A stretch of DNA of 64,000 nucleotides, taken from contig JABCZG010000006.1 of the NCBI GenBank assembly GCA_013289835.1, positions 1 through 64,000 of the forward strand, in the 5' to 3' direction. The DNA comes from Acidobacteriota bacterium. GTDB lineage: Bacteria; Acidobacteriota; Terriglobia; Acidiferrales; UBA7541. The notes below the pieces were generated by a model, which had not been told where the DNA came from, did no database searches, and was given only the letters and a program-made list of their open reading frames with translations. The first letter of the stretch is position 1, and each line of letters opens with the position of its first letter. Below, piece by piece: positions 45,028 through 53,183 of the stretch. A program made the position numbers and the translations under genes.

Positions 45028-45107
45028 AGTCTGAAAAGGATACCGTAATCCGCGGAACGCTTGTAGCGCCAGGTTGGCGTTACGAATTGCGAGAAGAAAA
45101 GTTGCGC

Positions 45108-45497
45108 CTAGGCGCGCGGAACTTCGCTCATCAACGCCAGCAGGTTGCCTTCGCTGTCGCGGAAGAACGTCATCCAAAGATCGTACTTCGGCATTGGCGC
45201 GATGATGTGCGGTGCATCCTCAAATTTGGCCCCCGCCCCCTTGAGTCGGCCGTACGCCGCCTGAATGTCGCCAACCTGGAAATAAAGGATCGAGCTTGGG
45301 TGGTCGAACTCCGGTTTCTCCGGCTTGTCCAGCATCAGCCGCACTCCGCCACAATCGAAGAAAGACAACTGGCCGGCGCGGAACAGATGCGGCAATCCCA
45401 GCACGTCGCGATAGAATGCCGTGGCACGATCCACGTCGTGCGCGTTGATGGCAATTTGCCCGATGCGCGCCAGGGTTGAACTGTCTTGCGTGTTCAT
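45108..45497 (-). CDS. VOC-family (glyoxalase/bleomycin-resistance-like) protein
   Basis: 129 residues with a good ribosome binding site (GGGAGGT, 8 nt). One VOC unit pair is visible: [20 protein letters not shown] with [13 protein letters not shown], then [20 protein letters not shown], and the C-terminal [13 protein letters not shown] carrying the metal-ligand Glu. Function could be glyoxalase, dioxygenase or antibiotic sequestration. Divergent from a MarR regulator with a palindrome in between, so it is a probable MarR target. Confidence 0.85.
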   Translation of the reverse strand: MNTQDSSTLARIGQIAINAHDVDRATAFYRDVLGLPHLFRAGQLSFFDCGGVRLMLDKPEKPEFDHPSSILYFQVGDIQAAYGRLKGAGAKFEDAPHIIAPMPKYDLWMTFFRDSEGNLLALMSEVPRA

Positions 45498-45520
45498 CGC
45501 TATTTACCTCCGGGAGAAGA

Positions 45521-45541
45521 TTAGTTAGCATAGCTAACTAA
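45521..45541. promoter_or_regulatory. palindromic MarR operator candidate
   Basis: TTAGTTAGC and GCTAACTAA flank a central ATA: a perfect 9-bp inverted repeat in the 49-bp gap between the VOC and MarR genes, only 5 bp before the MarR start. It is the usual size and place of an autoregulatory MarR site controlling both genes. Confidence 0.75.
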
Positions 45542-45546
45542 ATTCT

Positions 45547-45999
45547 ATGGCCGATGTCAAGTCCAAAAATATGGCCCCTCGCGATGCCGCGGCGATCGCC
45601 GACCGCCTGCATTCCGCCGCGATTCACCTGCTCCGGAAGCTGCGCGTGCGCGACCGCGAAAGCGGTGTTGGCCCGGCGCAGCTTTCCGCCCTGTCCGTTT
45701 TGGTTTTTGGCGGGGCGCGATCGCTTGGCGAGCTTGCCGATGCCGAACAGGTGCGGCCTCCGACGATGAGCCGGATCGTTGCCGGGCTTCAACGCTCTGG
45801 GTTGGTGCGGCGTCTTCCAACGGAGGACGGAAGGCGGGTGCGCCTCGAAGCCAGCGCCAAAGGCACCAAGATCCTGCAAGAAGGACGAAAGCGGCGCGTG
45901 GAATCGCTGGCGAAAGCGCTGTCTTCACTTTCCGAAAACGAACAAAAGCATTTGGCGGAGCTAGTGGATCTTCTTCAACAGATCATCCCAAAACTTTAG
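45547..45999 (+). CDS. MarR-family transcriptional regulator
   Basis: 150 residues with the MarR winged helix: ALSVLVFGGARSLGELADAE, the recognition helix RPPTMSRIVAGLQRSGLV, and the wing RRLPTEDGRRVRLEASAKG (each within 20). Dimerising helices flank it. No Shine-Dalgarno sequence precedes the ATG, and the operator ends 5 bp before it, so the transcript may be leaderless. It probably represses itself and the divergent VOC gene until an aromatic or oxidant ligand binds. Confidence 0.88.
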   Translation: MADVKSKNMAPRDAAAIADRLHSAAIHLLRKLRVRDRESGVGPAQLSALSVLVFGGARSLGELADAEQVRPPTMSRIVAGLQRSGLVRRLPTEDGRRVRLEASAKGTKILQEGRKRRVESLAKALSSLSENEQKHLAELVDLLQQIIPKL

Positions 46000-46112
46000 C
46001 GTGCCTTGATAAGTTGAAGTGAATTGCGCCAAGCGTTGGACATTTTGCTGGCGCGATGAGTTGCATATCAGCCGGATCAAGGCGAGAGCAGGGAAGCGGG
46101 TGAAGGCGCGCA

Positions 46113-46159
46113 AGTACTTCCGTACCAAAGAACATGAAATCGGCGGGGAGGGAAGTACT
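46113..46159. repeat. inverted repeat
   Basis: AGTACTTCC (46113-46121) and GGAAGTACT (46151-46159) are perfect 9-bp inverted arms 29 bp apart. It could form an RNA hairpin or mark an old insertion end. No neighbouring transposase was found. Confidence 0.35.
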
Positions 46160-46233
46160 GGCCAGAATGAACCCTGCGCGCTATAGACCGAATATGCGCT
46201 GGCACGCAAACTGGGCGAGTAATCGGGAGTTGG

Positions 46234-46332
46234 TTGAACTTCTGGAGTATTACGCTGGTTCTGACCTGTCTGCTCCTGTGTGTCGTTCTGCTGCTCGCGA
46301 GCGCAGCAGAACGGCCGGAAGACCCCAACTGA
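46234..46332 (+). CDS. possible 32-residue single-pass membrane peptide
   Basis: TTG start with GGGAG 4 nt upstream, then a 32-residue frame: MNFW, a run of about 20 hydrophobic residues (SITLVLTCLLLCVVLLLASA), and a polar end AERPEDPN. It is too short for default gene callers. A strong terminator begins 33 bp after its stop, consistent with a real transcript. Family unknown; the start and the very existence of the gene are inferences. Confidence 0.4.
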   Translation: MNFWSITLVLTCLLLCVVLLLASAAERPEDPN

Positions 46333-46365
46333 CTTCAGGTTACAGTACCCTCCATCCCCACGCCC

Positions 46366-46401
46366 GAGCGGCCGCTCCCCCCAGCGGCCGCTCACTTTTT
46401 T
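46366..46401 (+). terminator. rho-independent terminator (plus strand)
   Basis: GAGCGGCCGCT and AGCGGCCGCTC form an 11-bp perfect stem around CCCCCC and are followed by ACTTTTTT. It would end transcripts coming from the MarR gene or the small membrane-peptide frame. Confidence 0.88.
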
Positions 46402-46407
46402 AGGCAC

Positions 46408-46436
46408 AAAAAAAGCTCCGGTACTAAGACCGGAGC
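46408..46436 (-). terminator. rho-independent terminator (minus strand)
   Basis: GCTCCGGT (46415-46422) and ACCGGAGC (46429-46436) form an 8-bp stem with a 6-nt loop. On the minus strand it is followed by seven T's (46414-46408). It ends minus-strand transcripts entering from the right. Confidence 0.85.
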
Positions 46437-46515
46437 CACTCGCGGGAGCCTTGGGCCAACCACCGATTTTCAGGACAGGTAGGACCAGCAGACAACTTAG
46501 AACCAAAATGAAAAA

Positions 46516-46541
46516 GGGGGCTGGTGCAAGCCCCCTTTTTT
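46516..46541. terminator. bidirectional rho-independent terminator
   Basis: GGGGGCT and AGCCCCC pair around GGTGCA. TTTTTT follows on the plus strand and five A's precede it, giving a T-run on the minus strand. On the minus strand it lies 445 bp beyond the anti-sigma gene. Confidence 0.85.
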
Positions 46542-46985
46542 CTCAATTGACGCCCCAAAACCGGTCACCGAGTCGAGGTTCGGTTCCGGCCACCCCGGGA
46601 AGCCAATCTTATGTGTTGCCAGTTAGAGAGCAAACCGTATGCCAGCAAACCCAAATCGGGCTGGAAACAAGCAGCGCGCTGAAAGCACACAAGTTAGGCA
46701 TGGATGTAACGCAAAATCCCGATGTTGCGGAGCGAAAGTCTACAAAATCTCACAGATAATTCGTCAGCGTTCTACATTCTTTGGGAGCACATTGAGGAAA
46801 AACGCACCGTGGTTGTCTGGAACAATCGCTACAAACAGCGATCTTGGCGCTGTCCGATTTCGGAATAAACACGAATTACAATATCGTTATTCCAAATCCT
46901 GCCTCAAAGCAGATTTCGAGGATTCGTACCGTTCTGATCGAGTGCCTCTCCATCCAAAACTCGTCGAAGCTTATGAAGCATCGCC

Positions 46986-48488
46986 TCATGCGCTGAGGGA
47001 AGAGTTCAGCGCAAGACCGCGACGATAACGTCGCCAGAGCATTCTCACCGGGAGGAACAAAACAACCATCCAGAGCAGCGCCGCAGGCCCCGACTCCGCC
47101 AGAAAAAGAACGAGCGCCAGCGCGCTTTCGAAGGCATTGCGGAAACCGTTCACGGATGCATTGCGAACTTGAGTCGCAACCGAGGGCGCCGGTGAACTGA
47201 GCTGCGCTTTGTACTCTTCGGCAAGCTTCAGATCGATGGTGGCAAACTCCACGCGGTGCTCGAGCGTCTGTTGCTCGGCTTCCATCTGCTCGATCTCGCC
47301 GCGCACCCGGGCGGATTCCTTTTCCACTTCAAGAATATCCACGATCTTTCCACCGCGCTGCTGAAGCACTTCACCAAGTCGTGTCTCAGTGTTGCGAGAA
47401 TTCTTCAGCCGTGCGATCAAATCCGAATGCTGCTGCGTGACCTCTTCACCGGCCTGTGACTCCTGAGTGACGCGACCGAGTTTCTTCAACTCGAGGATGC
47501 ACAAGTCAAGCTGGTCGGCAGGAACGCGCAGCGAGGCAACTACCACGGGTACCGACCCACCTTCTGTACTCGCCGATAGGTGAGCGACATAGCCGTTGTG
47601 TTGCTTCAAGATTCGATCCATTCCTTCTCGCGCTTCATCAACCTTCACGACCACGAGCTTCAATTCTGCTATGCGGGCAACCATTGGGCCAGACTCGGAA
47701 AGTTGCTTGGCCGAGTCATGCCCCTGCAACAGGTGCTCGTCCTGTTCTTGCGACTTTGCCGACAATGTGGTTCCGGACAGATAAACCCCATCCGCATTAA
47801 TCGCGCCGGTTTCATCGGTGGAGAAGTGACGCACGCCACTCGCACTGGGCTCGATAGGATCGGCGTTAATCGCGTAGCCTCCTTTGCTGGATCGCCCCAT
47901 GTCCGGCACGGAGTGGTAGACAAAGAGGTACCCAGACTTACGACCTGCTGCGAGAACCGGATCGATGAGGCCTGCTGCGGCTTCTGTAGGCGTGCCGCTC
48001 GAGGGTGGCCCAAAGTCTTCTAGCGAACGCGGAAAGTGGCCATAAGTGTTGGCGTAGGTGGCGGCAGCAGTATTGAGGGTTCGCAGCGAACCAACGGCGC
48101 TGGCCTCGTTGGCTGCCATTCTTGAGCGCAATAAATTGGGGACTGAAATGGCAACAAGAAGCAAGAGTCCAATTCCGGACGCAATCCCAAAGGCAAACCT
48201 GAGGAGTGGAGAGCGGCGCTGTTCCATCTCGCTTCCCTGCATGGGCCTATTTCTTGTCACACTTCTAATCGCTGCCGCTGCAACCTGTTTACCTAGCCGC
48301 TCGGGAACAACTCCGACCTTCCAACTAGTCATCTGAAGTGACGCTTGGCGAAAGTTGGCCGCAAGTACGGAGCATTCGGCGCACTGGTCGAGGTGGGCAG
48401 TGAGAGACTGCTCGCAGTCGGCCGAGAGTTCGCCATCGATCAAAGCCATGACTTCTTCGGGAGCGAAGGGATGGGTCGTAGTGCTCAT
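46986..48488 (-). CDS. anti-sigma factor fused to pilin-like and DUF4349 domains
   Basis: 500 residues. Residues about 5-45 are a zinc-finger anti-sigma domain (HLDQCAECS: H32, C36, C39). A transmembrane helix (about 100-120) leads directly into a type IV pilin/pseudopilin-like segment (SVPNLLRSRMAANEASAVGS then TYANTYGHFPRSLEDFG), followed by a DUF4349-like region (about 265-480) with a coiled coil (EVEKESARVRGEIEQMEAEQ) and a second transmembrane helix near 460. The start overlaps the sigma-factor stop (ATGA), the normal sigma/anti-sigma layout. It probably sequesters the sigma factor at the membrane; the outer domains may sense envelope state. Confidence 0.82.
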   Translation of the reverse strand: MSTTTHPFAPEEVMALIDGELSADCEQSLTAHLDQCAECSVLAANFRQASLQMTSWKVGVVPERLGKQVAAAAIRSVTRNRPMQGSEMEQRRSPLLRFAFGIASGIGLLLLVAISVPNLLRSRMAANEASAVGSLRTLNTAAATYANTYGHFPRSLEDFGPPSSGTPTEAAAGLIDPVLAAGRKSGYLFVYHSVPDMGRSSKGGYAINADPIEPSASGVRHFSTDETGAINADGVYLSGTTLSAKSQEQDEHLLQGHDSAKQLSESGPMVARIAELKLVVVKVDEAREGMDRILKQHNGYVAHLSASTEGGSVPVVVASLRVPADQLDLCILELKKLGRVTQESQAGEEVTQQHSDLIARLKNSRNTETRLGEVLQQRGGKIVDILEVEKESARVRGEIEQMEAEQQTLEHRVEFATIDLKLAEEYKAQLSSPAPSVATQVRNASVNGFRNAFESALALVLFLAESGPAALLWMVVLFLPVRMLWRRYRRGLALNSSLSA

Positions 48489-49177
48489 CTGCGCTCTCCT
48501 CTCTGGGCCATAGTATGCGGAACATTCTTCGTTGAAGGCTGCTCGAAGGGTTCGAGCAAGTTGCGCAGCGCGGTGCGGGCGCGGAAGAGGCGCGAGCGGA
48601 CGGTGTTGACCGATAAGTGGAGGAGGTCGGCGATTTCGGCGTAGCTCAACTGTTCGAATTCGCGCAGGAGGAGAATCTCGCGATCCATGGTGTCGAGCTT
48701 CGCGACGGCACTACGCACCCACAGGCCGGCCTCGGTGGCATCGCGCTGGGAAGGATCGGCAACGGAGTTTGGCTTGCCGAAAAACGTGGCGCGAAAAGCG
48801 GTTTTGCGCCGGTGCGCGCGGAGAATCTTGAAGCCGATGGAGTAGAGATACGTACGGAAGAGAGCGCGGGGCTCGTAGTGAGAGGCGGCGCGCAATAAGG
48901 CAAGAAACGTCTCTTGCGTCAATTCTTCGGCATGAGCAGGTTCGGCCAAGCGTCGGCGAAAAAATCCATAGATGGGCTGTTTGTAACGCGCGAAGAGCTC
49001 CGCAAACGCATCCGAAGAGCCCTTCGAAAACGCCAGCATGAGCCGCTCGTCGCTGGCTCCCGCACCCGCAGATGCGGCTGAGCTCTCGGGATTCGCTGGG
49101 CTGCTGGGCGTCTCGTCCATGGCCTCTCGAGGAAGAGCCTCCGAGTTTAGAGCGAGCGCTGGCAATGCCTCATGCAT
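48485..49177 (-). CDS. ECF-type RNA polymerase sigma factor
   Basis: 230 residues from MHEALPALA; 26 upstream codons are also open. Region 2 (about 75-140: DAFAELFARYKQPIYGFFRR and LTQETFLALLRA) and region 4 (about 155-215: LDTMDREILLLREFEQLSYAEIA and LSVNTVRSRLFRARTAL) are clear, connected by a short linker, as in extracytoplasmic-function sigma factors. The Ser/Ala/Pro-rich N-terminal 50 residues are unusual. Translationally coupled to the anti-sigma gene. Regulates unknown promoters. Confidence 0.9.
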   Translation of the reverse strand: MHEALPALALNSEALPREAMDETPSSPANPESSAASAGAGASDERLMLAFSKGSSDAFAELFARYKQPIYGFFRRRLAEPAHAEELTQETFLALLRAASHYEPRALFRTYLYSIGFKILRAHRRKTAFRATFFGKPNSVADPSQRDATEAGLWVRSAVAKLDTMDREILLLREFEQLSYAEIADLLHLSVNTVRSRLFRARTALRNLLEPFEQPSTKNVPHTMAQRGERR

Positions 49178-49276
49178 GGTAAGCCGCCTGGCTCCTTCCC
49201 TAAGTGTAATGTCGCGAGGCAGCAAAAAGTTCCCGCAGCAGGCTGATTTTCTCAACCTGCTGCAAACTGGGATGTG

Positions 49277-50290
49277 TCAGGAATTCTTGGCAGCTTCGAC
49301 TTCCGGGAGCGCCAAGTGGGACCAGCGGCGCCAAAGGAAGCGCGCGGGAAGATAGGTCAGCACCACCCAGAATGCGAGCAACGGACCGCGACTGGCGAGG
49401 AACAACAGGATGGAGGAGATGCTTTCGAACGCGTCGGAGAAGCCGCTAACCGCTGCAGCTCGAAGTTTCGCGCCGACCGTTTCGGCAGGCAGGGCGCGCT
49501 CCTCGCGCAGGGAGAAAGAAACGTTTGCAAAGGTGACGCGGTTGCCAGCTGCATAGCGCTCCGCTTCGATGCGCTCGATTTCGCCGTGCAGCAAACCAAC
49601 TTGCTGTTCGAGCGACGCGGAATCTTTATCCGTTCGATTCTGCAGCAGTTGCTGAATGCGCTTCTCCTCGTTCTGCGCGTTCACCAGCCGCGCTTCGAGC
49701 TCGCTGTGCTGCTGGGTAATTTCATCGGCGGCTTCTTCCTCGTGTTCCATGACCCCGACGCCTTTTAACTCCGTAAGAGTGGAACGATATTCCGACGAAG
49801 GAACGCGCAGCGTCGCGGATAGAACGCTCCCCGCCGGCTGCCCGACCATCCGCAGCTTGGCCACGTAGCCGCGATGCCGTTCCAGAATCTCTTCCAAGCT
49901 GGAGCGCGAATGAGCGAACTCCCGAGTCACGACGGAAAGTTCCGCAGAATAAGCGATGCGCGGCTCCGGGGACAAGCCCGCAACGTCCGTCGGGCCCGCC
50001 GAATAGAGTTTCGCTGGGATGCGCGACGACATCAAGGCGTTCGCTTCCTTCGTGTTGATGCTCATCGGTGGCATGGCCTCTGAGGACGCGGCCCCACCGT
50101 ACCCGCTTGCGCCAGGCGGGACTGAGGCGCCGGCCTGATGCACTGGCCCCACGTGCTGGGAGTCTTTATTCGGCGTGAACAGGAAAAGGAGAAAGACTCC
50201 AGCCAAAACCCCACCTGCCAGAATCCCGCGTCGCCGGGCGGGAGAAAATTGCCGGAATCGAACAAAGATCGAACGCAAAAAGTCTTCCAT
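49277..50290 (-). CDS. DUF4349-domain membrane protein
   Basis: 337 residues from MEDFLRSIF, with AGGAGG 7 nt upstream; the upstream extension is rejected. A transmembrane helix (about 22-38, GILAGGVLAGVFLLFLF) is followed by a periplasmic DUF4349-like region with ELSVVTREFAHSRSSLEEIL, a coiled coil (QQHSELEARLVNAQNEEKRI) and a C-terminal transmembrane segment with a basic end (LPARFLWRRW). It is paralogous to the C-terminal half of the anti-sigma protein (ITQQHSELEARL versus VTQQHSDLIARL). Lies 99 bp upstream of the sigma gene and is probably part of that envelope-stress set. Confidence 0.85.
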   Translation of the reverse strand: MEDFLRSIFVRFRQFSPARRRGILAGGVLAGVFLLFLFTPNKDSQHVGPVHQAGASVPPGASGYGGAASSEAMPPMSINTKEANALMSSRIPAKLYSAGPTDVAGLSPEPRIAYSAELSVVTREFAHSRSSLEEILERHRGYVAKLRMVGQPAGSVLSATLRVPSSEYRSTLTELKGVGVMEHEEEAADEITQQHSELEARLVNAQNEEKRIQQLLQNRTDKDSASLEQQVGLLHGEIERIEAERYAAGNRVTFANVSFSLREERALPAETVGAKLRAAAVSGFSDAFESISSILLFLASRGPLLAFWVVLTYLPARFLWRRWSHLALPEVEAAKNS

Positions 50291-50420
50291 GGGAATGCCT
50301 CCTGATGCTTCACGGGTTAGAACGGGGAGGCCGCGAATTCTTGCAGCGGTTTTGTCGAAAAACATTCCAGGCCGACAGGCCAGTTGGAGGATGACGGGCA
50401 CGGGTGATGCCAGGCTGGAC

Positions 50421-51764
50421 TTACGCGCCGATCGAGGAGCGCAGCGCGTTGGCGAGGGATTGGCTGAAGCGCTGGACGTCCGCGTCGTGCTCGGCCTCCA
50501 CCATCACGCGCGCGAGCTGCTCGGTGCCGGAGTAGCGCAGAACGACGCGGCCGTTTTCGCCAAGCGCGGACTGGGCTTCGGCAAGCGCGCGGGAAACTTC
50601 GGGGAGGGTGTCCAGCGGCGGTTTCGAACGGACCTTTACGTTAACGATCAGCTGGGGATAATCTTTCAACCCTTCAACGAGCGACTCGATCTTCCCGTGC
50701 ATGGAGACGAGTGAGGCGATCTTCACGGCCGTGAGCAAGCCGTCGCCGGCCGGGCTGTCATCGAGAAAAATAATGTGGCCGGACTGCTCGCCGCCCAAAA
50801 CATTTCCGCTGCGCAGCATCTCCTCGAGCACATAGCGGTCACCGACCGCGGCACGCGCCAGCTCAATGCTTTCGCGCGCCAGCACGCGCTCAAGCCCAAG
50901 ATTGGACATGGACGTGGCAACCACACGGTTTCCCTTGAGTTTGTTCTGAGCTTTTAGATAGCGCGCCACCGCAAGAAGTACACCGTCACCATTCACGATT
51001 TTTCCCGTTTCGCAGACGAAGAGCGCCCGATCCGCATCTCCATCGAACGCCACACCCAGCCGGGCGCGCTCGGCCACGACGCGTTTTTGCAGACCCTCAA
51101 GGTGCAGAGACCCGCAGCCCGCATTGATGTTGCGGCCGTCCGGCGAAGTGCCCATGGCCACGACGTCGGCACCCAGCGAACGAAAGAGTTCCGGCCCGAG
51201 CTTGTAGGCCGCACCATTCGCGCAATCGAGGACCATGCGAAATCCGGCAAGGTTCGCCCCAGGTATTGCGCGGCTGCGCAAGAAGGTAAGGTATTCGGCG
51301 TCGAGCGACGCATCGGCCACAAGCTGAGGAAGGCTCTTCGGAACGGTTTCGCTACGATGTTTGAAAATATCTTCTTCAAGCTCTTCTTCCGCGGCATCAG
51401 GAAACTTCATCCCCGCATGAGAAAAGAGCTTTACCCCATTGTCTTGAAAGGGATTGTGCGAAGCGGAGATCACCACTCCGGCCTGAAAGTCATTTTGCCG
51501 AACCAGGCAGGCAACGCCGGGTGTGGTTATGACCCCGGCAAAAGCGACCGTCGCGCCAGCTTGCGCTAACCCTGCGGCAAGCAGCGCGGCAATGTGAGAA
51601 CCGGATTCGCGAGTGTCCATGCCGATCAGGACATGCGCGGAGCCGTGTTCACGCCTGAGATACCCGCCCAGCGATCGGCCCGTGGCATACAGCGTGGCGT
51701 CATCCAGCGGCGGTATGCCGGGGACGCCGCGAATTCCATCGGTCCCAAAGAGTTCTTTAGCCAT
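50421..51764 (-). CDS. glmM: phosphoglucosamine mutase
   Basis: 447 residues. GlmM interconverts glucosamine 6- and 1-phosphate for UDP-GlcNAc and peptidoglycan synthesis. Visible are FGTDGIRGVPG at the N-terminus, the phosphoserine loop ISASHNPFQDNG (S102), the metal loop AFDGDADRALF, GGEQSGHIIF and the phosphate-binding RYSGTEQLARVMVE. Length is typical. It is followed by the DUF4349/sigma genes on the same strand after 130 bp, and it diverges from the AI-2E-family gene. Confidence 0.95.
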   Translation of the reverse strand: MAKELFGTDGIRGVPGIPPLDDATLYATGRSLGGYLRREHGSAHVLIGMDTRESGSHIAALLAAGLAQAGATVAFAGVITTPGVACLVRQNDFQAGVVISASHNPFQDNGVKLFSHAGMKFPDAAEEELEEDIFKHRSETVPKSLPQLVADASLDAEYLTFLRSRAIPGANLAGFRMVLDCANGAAYKLGPELFRSLGADVVAMGTSPDGRNINAGCGSLHLEGLQKRVVAERARLGVAFDGDADRALFVCETGKIVNGDGVLLAVARYLKAQNKLKGNRVVATSMSNLGLERVLARESIELARAAVGDRYVLEEMLRSGNVLGGEQSGHIIFLDDSPAGDGLLTAVKIASLVSMHGKIESLVEGLKDYPQLIVNVKVRSKPPLDTLPEVSRALAEAQSALGENGRVVLRYSGTEQLARVMVEAEHDADVQRFSQSLANALRSSIGA

Positions 51765-52023
51765 TAGGGGAAAACCGGCCTTTTTTAAGCATGACTCCGA
51801 CCGCCACAGAGTCCGCTGTTATGTGGACGACTTCAAGAAAGCTTAACACACGAAAAAACCGTGAATTCGCAGAGCAGCGCTGTGAATGCCTTTTGTATTA
51901 ATGGAGCGCAATTCCGCCAGGCGCGTCCAAGCGATTCAATCGATATGCTTCATCGCAACAACGCGCAAGGACTTCCATATCAGTCCGCGAGAATATGCTA
52001 ACTTGTTTGGCACGGAGCCGCTC

Positions 52024-53091
52024 GTGTCCGCCACGCAAACGCCGCCATCCATCGTTCGCTTCACCAGTTCGAACTTCAGCATGCAGTTGATCGCCGCCGC
52101 CATCATTCTTCTCTTCTTCTATTACGCGGCGGGAGTGGTCATCACTCTGCTGCTTTCCATTCTGCTGGCTTATTTTCTGGATCCCGCTGTTGAGTTGCTC
52201 GAAAAAGTGGGCCTGCCCCGAACCATCGGCGCCATGGTCATGGTGCTGATCTTGATCGCGGTCTTGGTGGCGGTAGGCTATGGGCTCTGGACACGCACAT
52301 CCGATCTGGCGGCGAATTGGCCCAAATACAGCAGCGTCCTTCGGCAAGCTGCCGGGACCGTGGAAGGCAAAATAAGAGGAATCGAGGGGCAGGTAACACC
52401 AATCGCTCCGGGTGAGAAGGCACCAAGCCAGCCCCAGGCAAGCGTGGACCCTGGCGTCGTCCACAATTTGATCATGCGCGGTATCGGATCACTGTATGGC
52501 CTGATATTAGAAGTCACGTTCATGCCCTTCCTGGTGTTTTTCATGCTGGCGGGGAAGCGCGAGGTGTGGCACGGCACGCTGCAGCTCTTTCCCGTTTCCC
52601 GCCGGACCCAGGTCAAGGAAACACTGGAAGATCTGCGCGATGTCCTGCGCGATTATCTGGTAGGAATGACAGTCTTGACCCTGCTCGTGATCGCCGCCAG
52701 CAGCTTTTGTTTCTGGCTCTTGGATCTCGACTACCCCATCCTGACCGGCATCGCTTCCGGGTTGCTCAACATGGTGCCGTACATCGGAGTCGTGATGGCT
52801 TGGTTGCCGGCCTTCATCATTGGCCTCGCCAAATGGAAAACGATTGGTCATTTCATCGGAGTCGCCGGCGTTCTGACGGGAATTCACATCATCGCCTTGA
52901 ATCTTGTGGCTCCACAATTGGTGGGCCGCCGCGTGCGCCTGAACGCCGTTGCCATTACAATCGCGCTGCTCTTTTGGGGCTGGGTCTGGGGCGGCATGGG
53001 CCTGGTGCTGGCAATCCCCATCACAGCCACCCTGCGCGTCATCTGCGATCACACGGAATCGTGGAAGCCCATCGGGCGCTGGCTGAGCTGA
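52024..53091 (+). CDS. AI-2E family transporter (PerM/YdiK-like)
   Basis: 355 residues from a GTG with GGAG upstream; the frame opens earlier (51886), but that part is polar and unlike the family. About seven or eight transmembrane helices are evident: two near the N-terminus (IAAAIILLFFYYAAGVVITL onward), one at LEVTFMPFLVFFML, and a C-terminal block (LTLLVIAASSFCFWLL, GIASGLLNMVPYIGVVM, GVLTGIHIIALNLVAPQLVG, WGWVWGGMGLVLAIPITAT). Despite the family name, most members are uncharacterised exporters or ion antiporters. Inner membrane. Confidence 0.88.
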   Translation: MSATQTPPSIVRFTSSNFSMQLIAAAIILLFFYYAAGVVITLLLSILLAYFLDPAVELLEKVGLPRTIGAMVMVLILIAVLVAVGYGLWTRTSDLAANWPKYSSVLRQAAGTVEGKIRGIEGQVTPIAPGEKAPSQPQASVDPGVVHNLIMRGIGSLYGLILEVTFMPFLVFFMLAGKREVWHGTLQLFPVSRRTQVKETLEDLRDVLRDYLVGMTVLTLLVIAASSFCFWLLDLDYPILTGIASGLLNMVPYIGVVMAWLPAFIIGLAKWKTIGHFIGVAGVLTGIHIIALNLVAPQLVGRRVRLNAVAITIALLFWGWVWGGMGLVLAIPITATLRVICDHTESWKPIGRWLS

Positions 53092-53183
53092 CCGAGTGAA
53101 ACCACTCTGCTCGGAGGACACGTCTATCCTTTCGGTAGCGATCCACAGGCAGCATTGAATTCGAATCCTCAAGGGAAAATCCC

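Larger units (their letters stand above)
46000..46985. other. gene-poor stretch between MarR and anti-sigma genes
   Basis: 986 bp without a clear conventional gene. It holds an inverted repeat (46113-46159), a possible 32-codon membrane-peptide gene (46234-46332), and three terminator hairpins (46366-46436 and 46516-46541). The right half (46545-46985) has only short, low-quality frames, one of which has a faint integrase-like look (RVPLHPKLVEAYE) that I do not trust. Base composition there is more A/T-rich than in the flanking genes. Confidence 0.6.

Noticed and set aside
45961..46506. 181-codon minus-strand open frame
   Set aside because: It spans two terminator hairpins and has no family pattern; composition is that of untranslated sequence.
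46575..46605. T-arm-like sequence (GGTTCGGTTCCGG) suggesting a tRNA
   Set aside because: The flanking stem does not pair over five bases and no other arms are present.
46639..47028. Open frame with a faint tyrosine-recombinase look (RVPLHPKLVEAYE)
   Set aside because: No catalytic Arg/His/Tyr block, no ribosome binding site, and it runs into the 3' end of the anti-sigma gene on the other strand; similarity is only about a dozen residues.
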